Notes: generated from the sequence alone by a model not told the origin. A DNA stretch of 64,000 nt from CAWGLW01 sp963823525 (GCA_963823525.1 CAWGLW010000006.1:868001-932000), one strand, 5' to 3'. Positions 1 to 9,036 are shown, numbered from the stretch's first letter. Program-made: numbers and translations.

Positions 1-1190
1 ACATCGAGCCGATGTTCGTGAAGGGCGGCCGCTTTGAACGATTCGCCGCGCTCTACGAGGCGATGGACACGTTCATGTTCCTGCCGGACGCCGTGGCCAG
101 TCGCTCGCCGCATGTGCGCGATGCGCTGGACGTCAAGCGGCTGATGACAACCGTCGTGCTTGCCGTACTGCCCTGCGCGCTGATGGGCATGTACTTCATC
201 GGCTACAACAGCAACGTCGCAATGGCCGAGATGGGCTTCCAGGCCGCCTCGGGCTGGCGCGGACAGCTGCTGACGACGCTGGGCATCGGTTTCGATCCGA
301 AGAATCCGCTGGCCTGCTTCCTGCACGGCGCCCTGTACTTCCTGCCGATCTACATCGTCACCCTGGCGGCCGGCGGGTTCTGGGAATCGCTGTTCGCCGG
401 CGTCAGAAACCACGAAATCAACGAGGGCTTCCTGGTCACCTCGATGTTGTTCGCACTGACGCTGCCGGCGACGACTCCACTGTGGCAGGTTGCGCTAGGC
501 ATCAGCTTCGGCGTGGTCATTGGCAAGGAAGTTTTCGGCGGAACGGGTAAAAATTTCCTGAATCCGGCACTGACCGGTCGCGCGTTCCTGTATTTCGCCT
601 ACCCCGCCGGGCAGTCCGGCGACGCGGTCTGGGTACCCGTGGACGGTTACACCGGCGCCACGGCGCTTGCGCGCGCCGCCGAAGGTGGCCTGCCCGCCGT
701 GACCGACAGCGGGCTGACCTGGATGGACGCCTTTGTCGGCAACATGCAGGGCTCCATCGGGGAGACTTCTGCGCTTGCCTGCCTGATCGGCGCAGTGATT
801 CTGATCTACACCCGTATCGCCTCCTGGCGAATCATGCTCTCGGTCCTGCTCGGCATGATCGCCACGGTGCTTGTGTTCAACTTCGCCGGCCGCGATGGAC
901 ACCCTTACCTCGCCGTGCCGTGGTACTGGCACGCGGTGCTCGGCGGCTACGCCTTCGGTCTCGTGTTCATGGCCACGGACCCGGTCAGCGCGAGCATGAC
1001 CCGCGCCGGTCAATGGGTCTACGGCATTGTGATCGGACTGACCGTGGCCATCGTGAGGGTACTCAATCCTGCCTATCCGGAAGGCATGATGCTGGCAATC
1101 CTGATCGGCAACGTGAGCGCACCGCTGATCGACTATGGCGTCGTCAAGCTCAACGTGCGCAAGAGGGCGCGTCGCTATGGCTCTGACTGA
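1..1190 (+). CDS. nqrB: Na+-translocating NADH:quinone reductase subunit B (5' partial)
   Basis: Integral membrane subunit of Na+-NQR, which couples NADH oxidation by quinone to Na+ export at the inner membrane. The open frame enters from outside the window; the first in-window Met is at position 12, but family members carry about 20 more N-terminal residues, so the true start lies upstream. The protein is strongly hydrophobic. Counting from Met12, the TGAT flavinylation motif is at residues 214-217, T217 being the expected covalent FMN site. The C-terminal NPAYPEGMMLAIL stretch is typical of NqrB. It overlaps nqrC by 14 bp and heads the visible part of an nqrBCDEF operon; nqrA is presumably just upstream. 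Confidence 0.97.
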   Translation, partial: IEPMFVKGGRFERFAALYEAMDTFMFLPDAVASRSPHVRDALDVKRLMTTVVLAVLPCALMGMYFIGYNSNVAMAEMGFQAASGWRGQLLTTLGIGFDPKNPLACFLHGALYFLPIYIVTLAAGGFWESLFAGVRNHEINEGFLVTSMLFALTLPATTPLWQVALGISFGVVIGKEVFGGTGKNFLNPALTGRAFLYFAYPAGQSGDAVWVPVDGYTGATALARAAEGGLPAVTDSGLTWMDAFVGNMQGSIGETSALACLIGAVILIYTRIASWRIMLSVLLGMIATVLVFNFAGRDGHPYLAVPWYWHAVLGGYAFGLVFMATDPVSASMTRAGQWVYGIVIGLTVAIVRVLNPAYPEGMMLAILIGNVSAPLIDYGVVKLNVRKRARRYGSD

Positions 1191-1998
1191 ACAGACTGCA
1201 AATGGAAGTCGCGGCCGAACGCGCTTCCGCGACCTGCCCAATGACAGTACGCCGAAAATCCTGGTGGTCGCGACGCTGGTCTGTATCGTCTGTGCTGTAC
1301 TGGTGTCCGCCGCAGCCGTCCTGTTGCGTCCAACCCAGGAGCGCAACGCACTGCTGCAGAAGCAACGGGACATCCTCACGGTGGCCGGGCTGTACGATCC
1401 CGAGGCTGACCTGAATACGCAGTTCGAGCAGGTGGAAGCCGCCCTGGTCGACCTCAATACGGGTATGTACGCCGACAATGGCGACGCACTGGCCTTTGAT
1501 GTCCGGCGGGCCGTGCGCAGCCCGGAAACAAGCAGTAGTATTCCCGCCGCGGATGACCTGGCAAAGATTCATCGCCGCTCTCATCGCATGCCGGTCTACC
1601 TGGTAAGGGACGGCGAGACGATCGAGACCGTGATCCTGCCGATCTATGGCTATGGGCTCTGGTCGACGATGTACGGCTATGTTGCGCTCGACAGCACCGG
1701 TGAGCACGTCAAGGCGATCACCTTTTACGATCACGCCGAGACACCGGGGCTCGGCGCAGAAATCGACAACCCGCGCTGGCAGGCCTTGTGGGCTGGCAAG
1801 CGCACCGTCGACGAGCAGGGCAACGTGGCGCTCAGCGTCTCCAAGGCCCGACCCGCCGATGGATGGGACGACTACCACGTCGATGCGATCTCCGGCGCTA
1901 CGCTGACCAGCGTCGGCGTACACAACATGATCCGGTACTGGCTGGGCGATCAGGGCTTCGGCCCGTACCTCGACCGGCTCAGGAACAGCGGAGCCTGA
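1177..1998 (+). CDS. nqrC: Na+-translocating NADH:quinone reductase subunit C
   Basis: Na+-NQR subunit carrying the second covalent FMN, on the periplasmic side of the inner membrane. About 273 residues. One N-terminal membrane helix (about residues 27-50) is followed by a soluble flavodomain, with the flavinylation motif SGATLT at 239-244, where T242 is the expected FMN-phosphothreonine. The frame is open further upstream, but ATG 1177 gives the usual family N-terminus and lies inside the end of nqrB, as is common for this operon. The stop codon overlaps the nqrD start (TGATG at 1996-2000), indicating translational coupling. Attachment of FMN needs an ApbE flavin transferase, not present in this window. 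Confidence 0.97.
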   Translation: MALTEQTANGSRGRTRFRDLPNDSTPKILVVATLVCIVCAVLVSAAAVLLRPTQERNALLQKQRDILTVAGLYDPEADLNTQFEQVEAALVDLNTGMYADNGDALAFDVRRAVRSPETSSSIPAADDLAKIHRRSHRMPVYLVRDGETIETVILPIYGYGLWSTMYGYVALDSTGEHVKAITFYDHAETPGLGAEIDNPRWQALWAGKRTVDEQGNVALSVSKARPADGWDDYHVDAISGATLTSVGVHNMIRYWLGDQGFGPYLDRLRNSGA

Positions 1999-2666
1999 TG
2001 CGCATGAACACGGAATCAAAAAAGGCTTTGTTCGAACCACTGGTCGAGAACAACCCGATCATCGTTCAGATCCTTGGCATCTGCTCTGCGCTGGCGATCA
2101 CCAACAAGCTGGCACCGGCGCTGACGATGTCGGTCGCGCTGACGGCGGTCGTGGTCTTTTCGAATGTCGCGATCAGCGCAATACGCCAGCACATACCCAA
2201 CAGCATTCGCATCATCGTGCAGATGACGATCATCGCGTCGCTGGTGATCCTCGTGGACCAGATCCTGCGCGCCTTTGCGCCGGAAATCAGCAAACAGCTG
2301 TCCGTTTTCGTCGGTCTGATCATCACGAACTGCATCGTACTGGGCCGCGCAGAGGCCTTTGCAATGAAGAACCCGGTCTGGCCGAGCCTGCTGGACGGGC
2401 TGGGCCAGGGCCTTGGCTACAGCGTAATCCTGATCCTGCTGGCCACGGTTCGGGAACTGTTCGGATTCGGCACGCTGCTCGGGCACCAGGTGCTTCCGCT
2501 CAGCACCGAAGGCGGCTGGTACGTACCGAACTCGATGTTGCCGCTGGCACCGGCCGCCTTCTTCCTGGTCGCGATGATCATCTGGGGCGTGCGCTCATGG
2601 AAGAAAGAGCAGGTCGAGGAAGCTGACTATCGTATTCAGGTCGTACACCGGACGGAGTCGCAGTGA
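1998..2666 (+). CDS. nqrD: Na+-translocating NADH:quinone reductase subunit D
   Basis: Hydrophobic subunit of Na+-NQR, about 222 residues with roughly six membrane helices. NqrD and NqrE are inverted-topology homologues that together hold an iron centre buried in the membrane. The N-terminal LFEPLVENNPIIVQILGICSALA stretch is the NqrD/RnfE family hallmark. The start is ambiguous: ATG 1998 overlaps the nqrC stop, while ATG 2004 is two codons later; GGAG at 1990-1993 lies 4 or 10 bases ahead of them. The gene ends in a TGATG overlap with nqrE. The context (nqrC before, nqrE after) makes NqrD rather than RnfE the right call. Confidence 0.96.
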   Translation: MRMNTESKKALFEPLVENNPIIVQILGICSALAITNKLAPALTMSVALTAVVVFSNVAISAIRQHIPNSIRIIVQMTIIASLVILVDQILRAFAPEISKQLSVFVGLIITNCIVLGRAEAFAMKNPVWPSLLDGLGQGLGYSVILILLATVRELFGFGTLLGHQVLPLSTEGGWYVPNSMLPLAPAAFFLVAMIIWGVRSWKKEQVEEADYRIQVVHRTESQ

Positions 2667-3274
2667 TGGAGCACTACGTCAACCTGGCCATCAAGGCACT
2701 GTTCGTCGAGAACCTTGCGCTGTCCTTTTTCCTGGGCATGTGCACGTTCCTGGCCATTTCGAAAAAGGTCGAGACGTCGTTTGGCCTTGGCGTCGCGGTG
2801 ATCGTAGTACAGACGATTACCGTGCCGATCAACAACCTGCTTTACAACTTTCTGCTGAAGCCCGGCGCCCTCTCGTGGGCCGGACTGCCCGAAGTCGACC
2901 TGAGCTTTCTTAGCCTGATCGTCTTCATCGGAATGATCGCTGCGATCGTGCAGATACTCGAGATGTTCCTCGATCGCTATGTGCCGGCGCTGTACAACGC
3001 GCTGGGGATTTTTCTCCCGCTGATTACCGTCAACTGCGCCATCCTCGGCGGTACACTGTTCATGATGGAACGTGCATACACGTTTCCCGAAAGCGTGGTT
3101 TACGGGCTCTCCAGCGGCGCCGGCTGGGCACTGGCCATCGTGCTGCTTGCCGCGATACGCGAAAAGCTCAAATACAGCGATGTCCCCGATGGTCTGCAGG
3201 GTCTCGGTATTACATTCCTGACATCGGGGCTGATAGCGATGGCTTTCATGGCCTTCTCGGGGATACAGCTGTGA
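2666..3274 (+). CDS. nqrE: Na+-translocating NADH:quinone reductase subunit E
   Basis: Membrane subunit of Na+-NQR, 202 residues with about six helices, partner of NqrD in forming the intramembrane iron site. It begins MEHYVNLAIKALFVENLALS, matching the family N-terminus, so ATG 2666 is preferred over an in-frame GTG at 2663. That ATG shares its A with the TGA of nqrD, so the two genes are probably translationally coupled. A gap of 31 bp separates it from nqrF, the longest within this operon. Confidence 0.96.
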   Translation: MEHYVNLAIKALFVENLALSFFLGMCTFLAISKKVETSFGLGVAVIVVQTITVPINNLLYNFLLKPGALSWAGLPEVDLSFLSLIVFIGMIAAIVQILEMFLDRYVPALYNALGIFLPLITVNCAILGGTLFMMERAYTFPESVVYGLSSGAGWALAIVLLAAIREKLKYSDVPDGLQGLGITFLTSGLIAMAFMAFSGIQL

Positions 3275-3305
3275 TTTGCGCCGTCCTTAACCGGTACCGC
3301 GGACC

Positions 3306-4529
3306 ATGACCGAAATTGCACTTGGCGTATTCGTTTTCACGGCGATCGTGCTGTCGCTGGTTGGCGTGATTCTGGTCGCCAGGCGCAAGCTGGTCGCTCA
3401 GGGCAACGTCAACATCGTGATCAACGAGCAGCGCACGGTGCAGACGCAGGTCGGCGGCAAGCTGCTGGGCGCACTGGCAATGGCCGAGCTTTACGTGCCC
3501 TCGGCCTGCGGCGGCGGCGGTACCTGCGGTCAGTGCCGCGTGAAGATTCTCGAGGGCGGTGGCTCGCTGTTGCCGACCGAAGCGACACACATCACCAAGC
3601 GCGAGGCTCGCCAGGGCGCGCGACTGGCCTGCCAGGTCGCGGTCAAACAGGACATGAAGGTCGAGGTACCGAGAGAAGTCTTCGGCATAAAGAAATGGCA
3701 GTGCACGGTGCGCTCGAACCGGAACGTGGCCACTTTCATAAAGGAGTTTGTACTCGGCCTGCCCGATGGCGAGCGGCTCGATTTTCGCGCCGGCGGATAC
3801 ATCCAGATCGAGTGCCCACCGCACCGGGTCAGCTTCAAGGACTTCGACGTCGAGGAACAGTATCGGGCCGACTGGGATCGCTACAACCTGTGGCGCTACG
3901 TGTCCGATGCGAAAGAAAGCGTGATGCGCGCCTATTCCATGGCAAATTTCCCGCTGGAAGACGACATCGTCATGCTGAACGTGCGAATCGCCACGCCGCC
4001 TCCCAGCGCGCCCGACTCAGTTCCGCCGGGCGTGATGTCCTCCTACATCTTCAGTCGAAAACCCGGCGACGAGGTCACCGTCTCGGGGCCATTCGGGGAA
4101 TTTTTCGCAAAAGACACCGACGCCGAAATGGTCTTTGTCGGCGGTGGCGCAGGCATGGCGCCTATGCGCTCGCATATTTTTGACCAGCTGGTCCGGCTGG
4201 GCAGCCAGCGCAAGATCAGTTTCTGGTACGGCGCCCGCAGCAAGCGGGAGATTTTCTACCAGGAAGATTTCGACCGACTGCAGCGCGAACACGACAACTT
4301 CGAGTGGCACGTGGCACTGTCCGATCCGCTGCCCGAAGACGATTGGACCGGTTACACCGGCTTCATTCATCAGGTGCTGTTCGACAAGTACCTCGGCACG
4401 CATCGCGCGCCGGAGATGTGCGAATTCTACCTCTGCGGCCCGCCACTGATGACCAATGCCGTGATCGGTATGCTCGAGGACCTCGGCGTGGAGCGCGAGA
4501 ACATCCTGCTCGACGATTTCGGTGGATGA
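3306..4529 (+). CDS. nqrF: Na+-translocating NADH:quinone reductase subunit F
   Basis: NADH-oxidising entry subunit of Na+-NQR, 407 residues, the usual family length. One N-terminal membrane helix (about 5-25) anchors a cytoplasmic module. The plant-type [2Fe-2S] ferredoxin domain has cysteines C68, C74, C77 and C109. The FAD domain carries RAYS at 208-211, and the NADH-binding domain has GGGAGMAP at 279-286 plus a late CGPPLM motif. Electrons pass from NADH to FAD and the 2Fe-2S centre, then to the FMNs of NqrC and NqrB. The gene overlaps the GTG start of nqrM. Confidence 0.97.
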   Translation: MTEIALGVFVFTAIVLSLVGVILVARRKLVAQGNVNIVINEQRTVQTQVGGKLLGALAMAELYVPSACGGGGTCGQCRVKILEGGGSLLPTEATHITKREARQGARLACQVAVKQDMKVEVPREVFGIKKWQCTVRSNRNVATFIKEFVLGLPDGERLDFRAGGYIQIECPPHRVSFKDFDVEEQYRADWDRYNLWRYVSDAKESVMRAYSMANFPLEDDIVMLNVRIATPPPSAPDSVPPGVMSSYIFSRKPGDEVTVSGPFGEFFAKDTDAEMVFVGGGAGMAPMRSHIFDQLVRLGSQRKISFWYGARSKREIFYQEDFDRLQREHDNFEWHVALSDPLPEDDWTGYTGFIHQVLFDKYLGTHRAPEMCEFYLCGPPLMTNAVIGMLEDLGVERENILLDDFGG

Positions 4530-4764
4530 GGTGGGTACTTTCATCGCCGCCGCGCTGCTGTTCGGCCTGGCCTTTGCAGGCCTGGCGCTTGGTGTGCTGA
4601 TGGGACGCGCGCCGATTGCCGGAAGCTGTGGCGGTCTCAACCGGATACCGGGGATCGAGCGCCAGTGCGGATGCGACAAGCCCTGCCCGAAACGGCAGGC
4701 ACTATTGTCCAGTATGCAGAATGCCGCGGGGGTAAGCAGCAATGACCCAGAAACACGCCGCTAA
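4522..4764 (+). CDS. nqrM: NqrM, Na+-NQR maturation factor
   Basis: Short membrane protein (about 80 residues) of the NqrM/DUF539 family, known to be required to assemble functional Na+-NQR, probably by delivering iron to the NqrD/E site. One N-terminal hydrophobic helix (about 6-27) is followed by a cysteine-rich tail: SCGGL, then QCGCDKPC, giving four cysteines at about 36, 49, 51 and 55. Start is GTG 4522 (overlapping the nqrF stop) or GTG 4531. The 3' end overlaps the next gene by 23 bp. Placement straight after nqrF is the typical nqrABCDEF-nqrM arrangement. Confidence 0.9.
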   Translation: MDEVGTFIAAALLFGLAFAGLALGVLMGRAPIAGSCGGLNRIPGIERQCGCDKPCPKRQALLSSMQNAAGVSSNDPETRR

Positions 4765-5191
4765 AGTCGGCGACTACATGTCGCGCAAGCTGGTCAAACT
4801 GACCCCGGACATGGAGGTCATGAAGGCCGTGCACCTGTTCGTGGACAAGAAGATTTCGGGCGCCCCGGTGCTCGACCGGCACGGCAACCTGGTTGGAGTG
4901 CTCTCGGAAAAGGACTGCATGAACGTCCTCCTGAAGGCCGGCTATTACGGGGAATTCGGCGGCCAGGTCTCGGAGTACATGCATTCCCCGGTCGAAACGG
5001 TGGAAGCCGGCATGCCGATCGTGGCCGTCGCCGAAAAGTTCGCGAACAGCCTCTATCGACGTTACCCCGTGACCGAGGACGGCCGCCTGGTCGGGCAGAT
5101 CAGCCGCAGCGACGTCTTACGCGCCCTGCAACAACTGGCCGAACAGTTCAGCGATGCCCACCATGTCGGCGCCGCCCGGGAGAAATACTAA
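4742..5191 (+). CDS. CBS-domain protein
   Basis: Cytoplasmic protein of 149 residues made almost wholly of two CBS domains (about 10-65 and 75-130), a Bateman module that usually binds adenine nucleotides and acts as an energy or redox sensor. No catalytic domain is attached. The first CBS shows VKLTPDMEVMKAVHLF and LVGVLSEKD, the second ends LVGQISRSDVLRAL. It begins inside the end of nqrM and is therefore probably co-transcribed with the Na+-NQR genes; a regulatory link is inference only. The gene meets the M48 peptidase gene tail to tail with a 4-bp overlap. Confidence 0.85.
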   Translation: MTQKHAAKVGDYMSRKLVKLTPDMEVMKAVHLFVDKKISGAPVLDRHGNLVGVLSEKDCMNVLLKAGYYGEFGGQVSEYMHSPVETVEAGMPIVAVAEKFANSLYRRYPVTEDGRLVGQISRSDVLRALQQLAEQFSDAHHVGAAREKY

Positions 5192-6081
5192 GGCTCCAAC
5201 CCGGCCGGAACGCCCCCGGGATAGACTTCATTGATCGCAGCCTCGATCGTCGCCACCCGATTCGGCGCGCTCGGGTGAGTGCTGAGAAACTCCGGCGGCC
5301 TCTCACCGCCCGCGGCCTCGTCAAGAATGCGCATGACGCCAATCAGCGCTCTTGGATCGTAGCCGGCCTGTGACATGAAGCGCACACCGAGCCTGTCCGA
5401 CTGCAGTTCGTCCTCTCGCCCGTAAGACATGTTGACCATGTTGCCGATCATCTGGGCCAGTTGAGCCTCGCCGCCACCGCCACCGGCGGCGACCAGCACC
5501 GCACCGGTGATGCCCTGGGTGAGTTGCTGCTTGGCCATGCGCTGCGCCGAGTGTCGCGCAACCACATGGCCGACTTCGTGACCGAGTACGCCGGCCAGCT
5601 GTCCCTCGGTCTCCAGGCGTTGCAACAGCGCAGTCGTAATGAATACCTGGCCGCCGGGCAACGCGAAAGCATTGACTGTTCGCGGGTCGGCCAACAAGTG
5701 AAAATCGAACTGCCAGCCGGTTTGAGCCGCGTCGCTCTGCTGTACGATGCGGGAGCCGATTTGATCAACCAGCGCCTGTGCCTGCTGATCCGGGTAAAGG
5801 CCGCCGTATTGCTCGATCATCTGAGGCATCGCCTTGAGACCAAGCGCGATCTCCTGTTGCGGAGCCATCGCAATGTGCTGTTCCTCTCCGGTGACCGGGT
5901 TGTACTCGGTCGAGCACTGATAGGAAAAGAACGCAAAGCCGATCAGCGCGGCGCCTATCCAGAACCGGGGTCCAAAAAAACTGCGCTTTCGGGTCGGCTG
6001 CGACCGGCGGCCGCCGTAGCCGGGTGGCACACCCCGCATTCGCATTCGTGCCCCTGGCATCGGCATTCCACGACGACTCAT
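5188..6081 (-). CDS. M48 family zinc metallopeptidase
   Basis: About 297 residues. An Arg/Gly/Pro-rich N-terminus precedes one membrane helix (about 40-55), then a peptidase domain with the zinc motif HEVGH at 168-172 and the downstream E225-x3-D229 segment typical of M48. The family (BepA/LoiP/HtpX relatives) degrades misfolded envelope proteins. A glycine run at about 200-204 is low complexity. The start at 6081 is chosen because AAGGAG sits six bases upstream; the frame stays open 15 codons further, but that would invade the next gene. Same strand as the small membrane protein gene just upstream, with a 1-bp gap, so likely one operon. Confidence 0.88.
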   Translation of the reverse strand: MSRRGMPMPGARMRMRGVPPGYGGRRSQPTRKRSFFGPRFWIGAALIGFAFFSYQCSTEYNPVTGEEQHIAMAPQQEIALGLKAMPQMIEQYGGLYPDQQAQALVDQIGSRIVQQSDAAQTGWQFDFHLLADPRTVNAFALPGGQVFITTALLQRLETEGQLAGVLGHEVGHVVARHSAQRMAKQQLTQGITGAVLVAAGGGGGEAQLAQMIGNMVNMSYGREDELQSDRLGVRFMSQAGYDPRALIGVMRILDEAAGGERPPEFLSTHPSAPNRVATIEAAINEVYPGGVPAGLEP

Positions 6082-6082
6082 T

Positions 6083-6598
6083 TCAGGCTCCTTGGTTCTC
6101 GCCCTGGGCGACTTCGTACCAGTCACTCTCGAGCCACTCGTACAGGCCGCCCGCCAGCGCGCCGAAGATTACATGCGAAACGATGACCGAGCTGTCCTTC
6201 ATGGCGAAGAACTGGGGGAAGAAATAGGTCAGGGAATAGTAGGCAATGTAGTAGAAAGCGAGCCCCAGCGCGGCGCCACCGAGGACACCCGTAGCCAGCC
6301 CACCACGGTGTACGACGATCGCGATCAACCCGGTCATCAGCAGGGCGATTGCATAATGGAGAACGATTCCCGTGGCCAGGGCCAGGGCATCGAAAGTCGC
6401 CGGCGGCGCAAGGATCTGCTGCCCGAGGACCATCGAGGCCACCAGCCGCACGCTGATCCAGAAGCTTCCGCCCATGATCGCGGGCACGACGAACAGGTTC
6501 AGCAGCAGATACACCGTGCCGGCAATCATCGCCGCGCGAAAAACCGCTTGCCAGTCGACGAGCATCCCGCCGTCGGGCCGTTCCAGCTGCTCAGTCAT
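6083..6598 (-). CDS. Conserved membrane protein of unknown function
   Basis: 171 residues with about four predicted membrane helices (around 20-40, 50-70, 80-105 and 110-130), ending in a polar tail. No catalytic motif is visible and I do not recognise a named family. Start 6598 has a GGAAGG Shine-Dalgarno about eight bases upstream; an in-frame Met ten codons earlier lacks one. It directly precedes the M48 peptidase gene and is probably co-transcribed with it, so a role in envelope maintenance is possible but unproven. Confidence 0.75.
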   Translation of the reverse strand: MTEQLERPDGGMLVDWQAVFRAAMIAGTVYLLLNLFVVPAIMGGSFWISVRLVASMVLGQQILAPPATFDALALATGIVLHYAIALLMTGLIAIVVHRGGLATGVLGGAALGLAFYYIAYYSLTYFFPQFFAMKDSSVIVSHVIFGALAGGLYEWLESDWYEVAQGENQGA

Positions 6599-6704
6599 CG
6601 TCGCATCCTTCCTGTATTCCCGCTGCAACCCGGCAGCCGTTTACGGTTGCCTCGGGTCGGTGGCCCAATGTAACGGATTGCGCGCCCACTTTGCAGCCTC
6701 GGCT

Positions 6705-7844
6705 TCAGATGGCACCGGCTTCGGTCAATGCGGCGATCTCCCGGTCTGAGAAGCCGGCCGCCCGGAGCAGCTCCACGCTCTGTGCTCCGGGCTCGGATGG
6801 CCGCGCCGGCCGCCTGGCGGAGGTCAGGCTGAAGCGTGGCGCCGGCGCCGGCTGTGTCACGCCGTCCACTTCGACAAAGGTATGCCGGGCCCGGTTGTGA
6901 GGATGACCCGCCGCCTCCGTCATGCTCAGGACCGGCGCGAAGCAGGCATCGGTGCCTTCGAGCAGTTCAGACCATTCATCGCGGCTTCGGCTCCTGAACA
7001 GGTCCGTGAAGCGCCTTTTCAGATCAGGCCACCGTGCCACATCGTATTGGGCCTTCTCCAGCCCCTGGCCGCCGAGACCGCACAAATCGATCAGAAGGGC
7101 ATAAAACTGGGGCTCCAGCGCACCGACGGAAATCCAGCGGCCATCGGCACACTCGTAACAGTCATACCAGAATGCGGCACCGTCCAGGGCGTTCGACTGG
7201 CGCTTGTTCTGCCAGTAGCCGTTGTTCATCAATCCATAGAGCAGTGAGGTCATCAATGCTGAGCCATCGGTGATCGCTGCATCAACGACCTGCCCCTGCC
7301 CGCTCTGGCGCGCATGCAGGATCGCGCTGACGATGCCGAGCGCGAGGAACATTGCCCCGCCCCCGATGTCACCGACGAGCGTCGGTGGCGCCGAAGGCGG
7401 CCGGTCGCGATGCCCGCCGTGGAACAGCGCGCCACTCAGGGCTATGTAGTTGATGTCATGACCGGCGACCGAGGCCAGCGGCCCACTCTGACCCCAACCC
7501 GTCATTCGCCCGTAGACCAGGCGCGGGTTGCGCGGCAGACAGACATCCGGACCCAGGCCCAGTCGCTCGGCGACGCCCGGGCGAAATCCCTCGATCAGAC
7601 CGTCCGCTTGATCAATCAGCCGCAGCACCGCTTCTGTGGCCTCGGGTACTTTCAGGTCCACTGCGATGCTGCGCTTGCCGCGCCGCGTGATATCAAATTC
7701 TGCCTTCGCTCCAAGAGGCAGCGGCTGACCCTTACGATCCACGAGGAGCACGTCGGCCCCCAGGTCTGCGAGCAGCATTCCGCAGAACGGACCGGGTCCG
7801 ATAGCCGCGAGTTCGACGATCTTTACGCCTTTCAGTGGTCCCAT
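6705..7844 (-). CDS. CaiB/BaiF CoA-transferase family, alpha-methylacyl-CoA racemase type
   Basis: 379 residues, a family III CoA-transferase fold. The residues used by alpha-methylacyl-CoA racemases are in place: H129 in VAGHDINYIALSGA, D159 in LVGDIGGGA, and E244 in GALEPQFY. These match the His/Asp/Glu set known from AMACR and mycobacterial MCR, so racemisation of 2-methyl-branched acyl-CoAs (as in degradation of branched or isoprenoid chains) is more likely than CoA transfer. It lies 46 bp downstream of an acyl-CoA dehydrogenase gene on the same strand, which fits a branched acyl-CoA oxidation route. Confidence 0.88.
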   Translation of the reverse strand: MGPLKGVKIVELAAIGPGPFCGMLLADLGADVLLVDRKGQPLPLGAKAEFDITRRGKRSIAVDLKVPEATEAVLRLIDQADGLIEGFRPGVAERLGLGPDVCLPRNPRLVYGRMTGWGQSGPLASVAGHDINYIALSGALFHGGHRDRPPSAPPTLVGDIGGGAMFLALGIVSAILHARQSGQGQVVDAAITDGSALMTSLLYGLMNNGYWQNKRQSNALDGAAFWYDCYECADGRWISVGALEPQFYALLIDLCGLGGQGLEKAQYDVARWPDLKRRFTDLFRSRSRDEWSELLEGTDACFAPVLSMTEAAGHPHNRARHTFVEVDGVTQPAPAPRFSLTSARRPARPSEPGAQSVELLRAAGFSDREIAALTEAGAI

Positions 7845-7890
7845 CGCGGGGAAAACTCCGGTTTTCGAGACGATTCAATCCAGGGTCGAA

Positions 7891-9036
7891 TCAAAGCGAG
7901 CGGGCAATGATTTCCTTCATGACCTCGCTTGCGCCGCCGTAGATGCGCTGCACGCGCGCATCGACATACAGCTGCGAAATCGGATAATCCTTTGAATACC
8001 CGTAGCCGCCGAAAAGCTGCAGGCATTCGTCCATCACCTGGGTCTGAATGTCCGCGATCCACAGCTTCGCCATCGAGGCGGTCACGGTGTCGAGCTCACC
8101 CGCTGCCAGCTTCCGCACGCAGTCATCGGCGAAGACTCGCGCAACGTGCACCTGCGTCTTGACTTCGGCCAGCTTGAAACGCGTGTTCTGCATATCGAAC
8201 AGGGTCTGCCCGAACATTTTCCGGCTGCGCGCATATTCCGTCGTCAGGTCCAGCGCGTACTCCATCGCACCGACTCCACCGACCGCCAGCAGTGCCCGCT
8301 CATAGGGGAGATCCTGCATCAACTGCACAAAGCCCTGGCCTTCGACGGGGCCGAGCAGCGAATCGGCCGGGACCCGGACATCGTCGAAGAACAATTCGGC
8401 CGTGTCCCAGCCATTCTGACCGATCTTGTCGAGCAGCTGACCGACCTTGAACCCCGGCAGGTCTTTTGTTTCACACAGGATGATGGAAATGCCCTTGGAG
8501 CCTTTGCTCGGATCCGTCCGCGCCACCACACCGACCAGGCCGGCGTGATATCCGTTCGAAATAAAGGTCTTCGATCCGTTGAGGATGTAGTGATCGCCGT
8601 CGCGCTGCGCGCGCATCTTGATACCTTGCAGGTCTGAGCCCGCGCCCGGCTCGGTCATCGCGATGGCGCCCACCAGCTCGCCGCTCGCCATGCGCGGAAG
8701 CCAGTTGAGTTTCTGCTCCTCTGAGCCGTAGTTGAGCACGTAGTGCGCGAGAATGCTGTGCACGACATGGCCGAAACTCGAGATGCCGTGACGACCCATT
8801 TCCAGTGCGACAATCGCCTCGTGGCGCGCGTCACCGCCAACGCCACCGTACTGCGCCGGAATGTCAGTGCAGAGCAGCCCCACCTCGCCTGCTTTGTTCC
8901 ACAGCGCCCGATCGATCAGCTTGTCCTCTCGCCACTGTCGGTCATGTGGCACGATTTCGCTCTGGACGAAACGCCGCGCGGCATCGCCGAACATTTCCAC
9001 TTCATCATCCACCCAGGGTGATACGTAGCTGCTCAC
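7891..9036 (-). CDS. Acyl-CoA dehydrogenase, LCAD/IVD-type active site
   Basis: FAD-dependent acyl-CoA dehydrogenase, about 381 residues, with the family segments AMTEPGAGSD, a middle beta domain, and LQLFGGYGYSKDYP near the C-terminus. At the place where medium-chain enzymes have the catalytic Glu (YEGT) this protein has YGGAS; instead E246 in LPYERALL occupies the position used by long-chain and isovaleryl-CoA dehydrogenases. That suggests a long or branched substrate and agrees with the racemase gene next door. Start: GTG 9036 is preferred because AGAGAGGA lies just upstream; a GTG at 9054 is the alternative. Confidence 0.9.
   Translation of the reverse strand: MSSYVSPWVDDEVEMFGDAARRFVQSEIVPHDRQWREDKLIDRALWNKAGEVGLLCTDIPAQYGGVGGDARHEAIVALEMGRHGISSFGHVVHSILAHYVLNYGSEEQKLNWLPRMASGELVGAIAMTEPGAGSDLQGIKMRAQRDGDHYILNGSKTFISNGYHAGLVGVVARTDPSKGSKGISIILCETKDLPGFKVGQLLDKIGQNGWDTAELFFDDVRVPADSLLGPVEGQGFVQLMQDLPYERALLAVGGVGAMEYALDLTTEYARSRKMFGQTLFDMQNTRFKLAEVKTQVHVARVFADDCVRKLAAGELDTVTASMAKLWIADIQTQVMDECLQLFGGYGYSKDYPISQLYVDARVQRIYGGASEVMKEIIARSL

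Noticed and set aside
495..1478. Long minus-strand open frame opposite nqrB and nqrC
   Set aside because: Low-complexity, motif-free translation that mirrors real coding sequence on the other strand; a GC-rich shadow frame.
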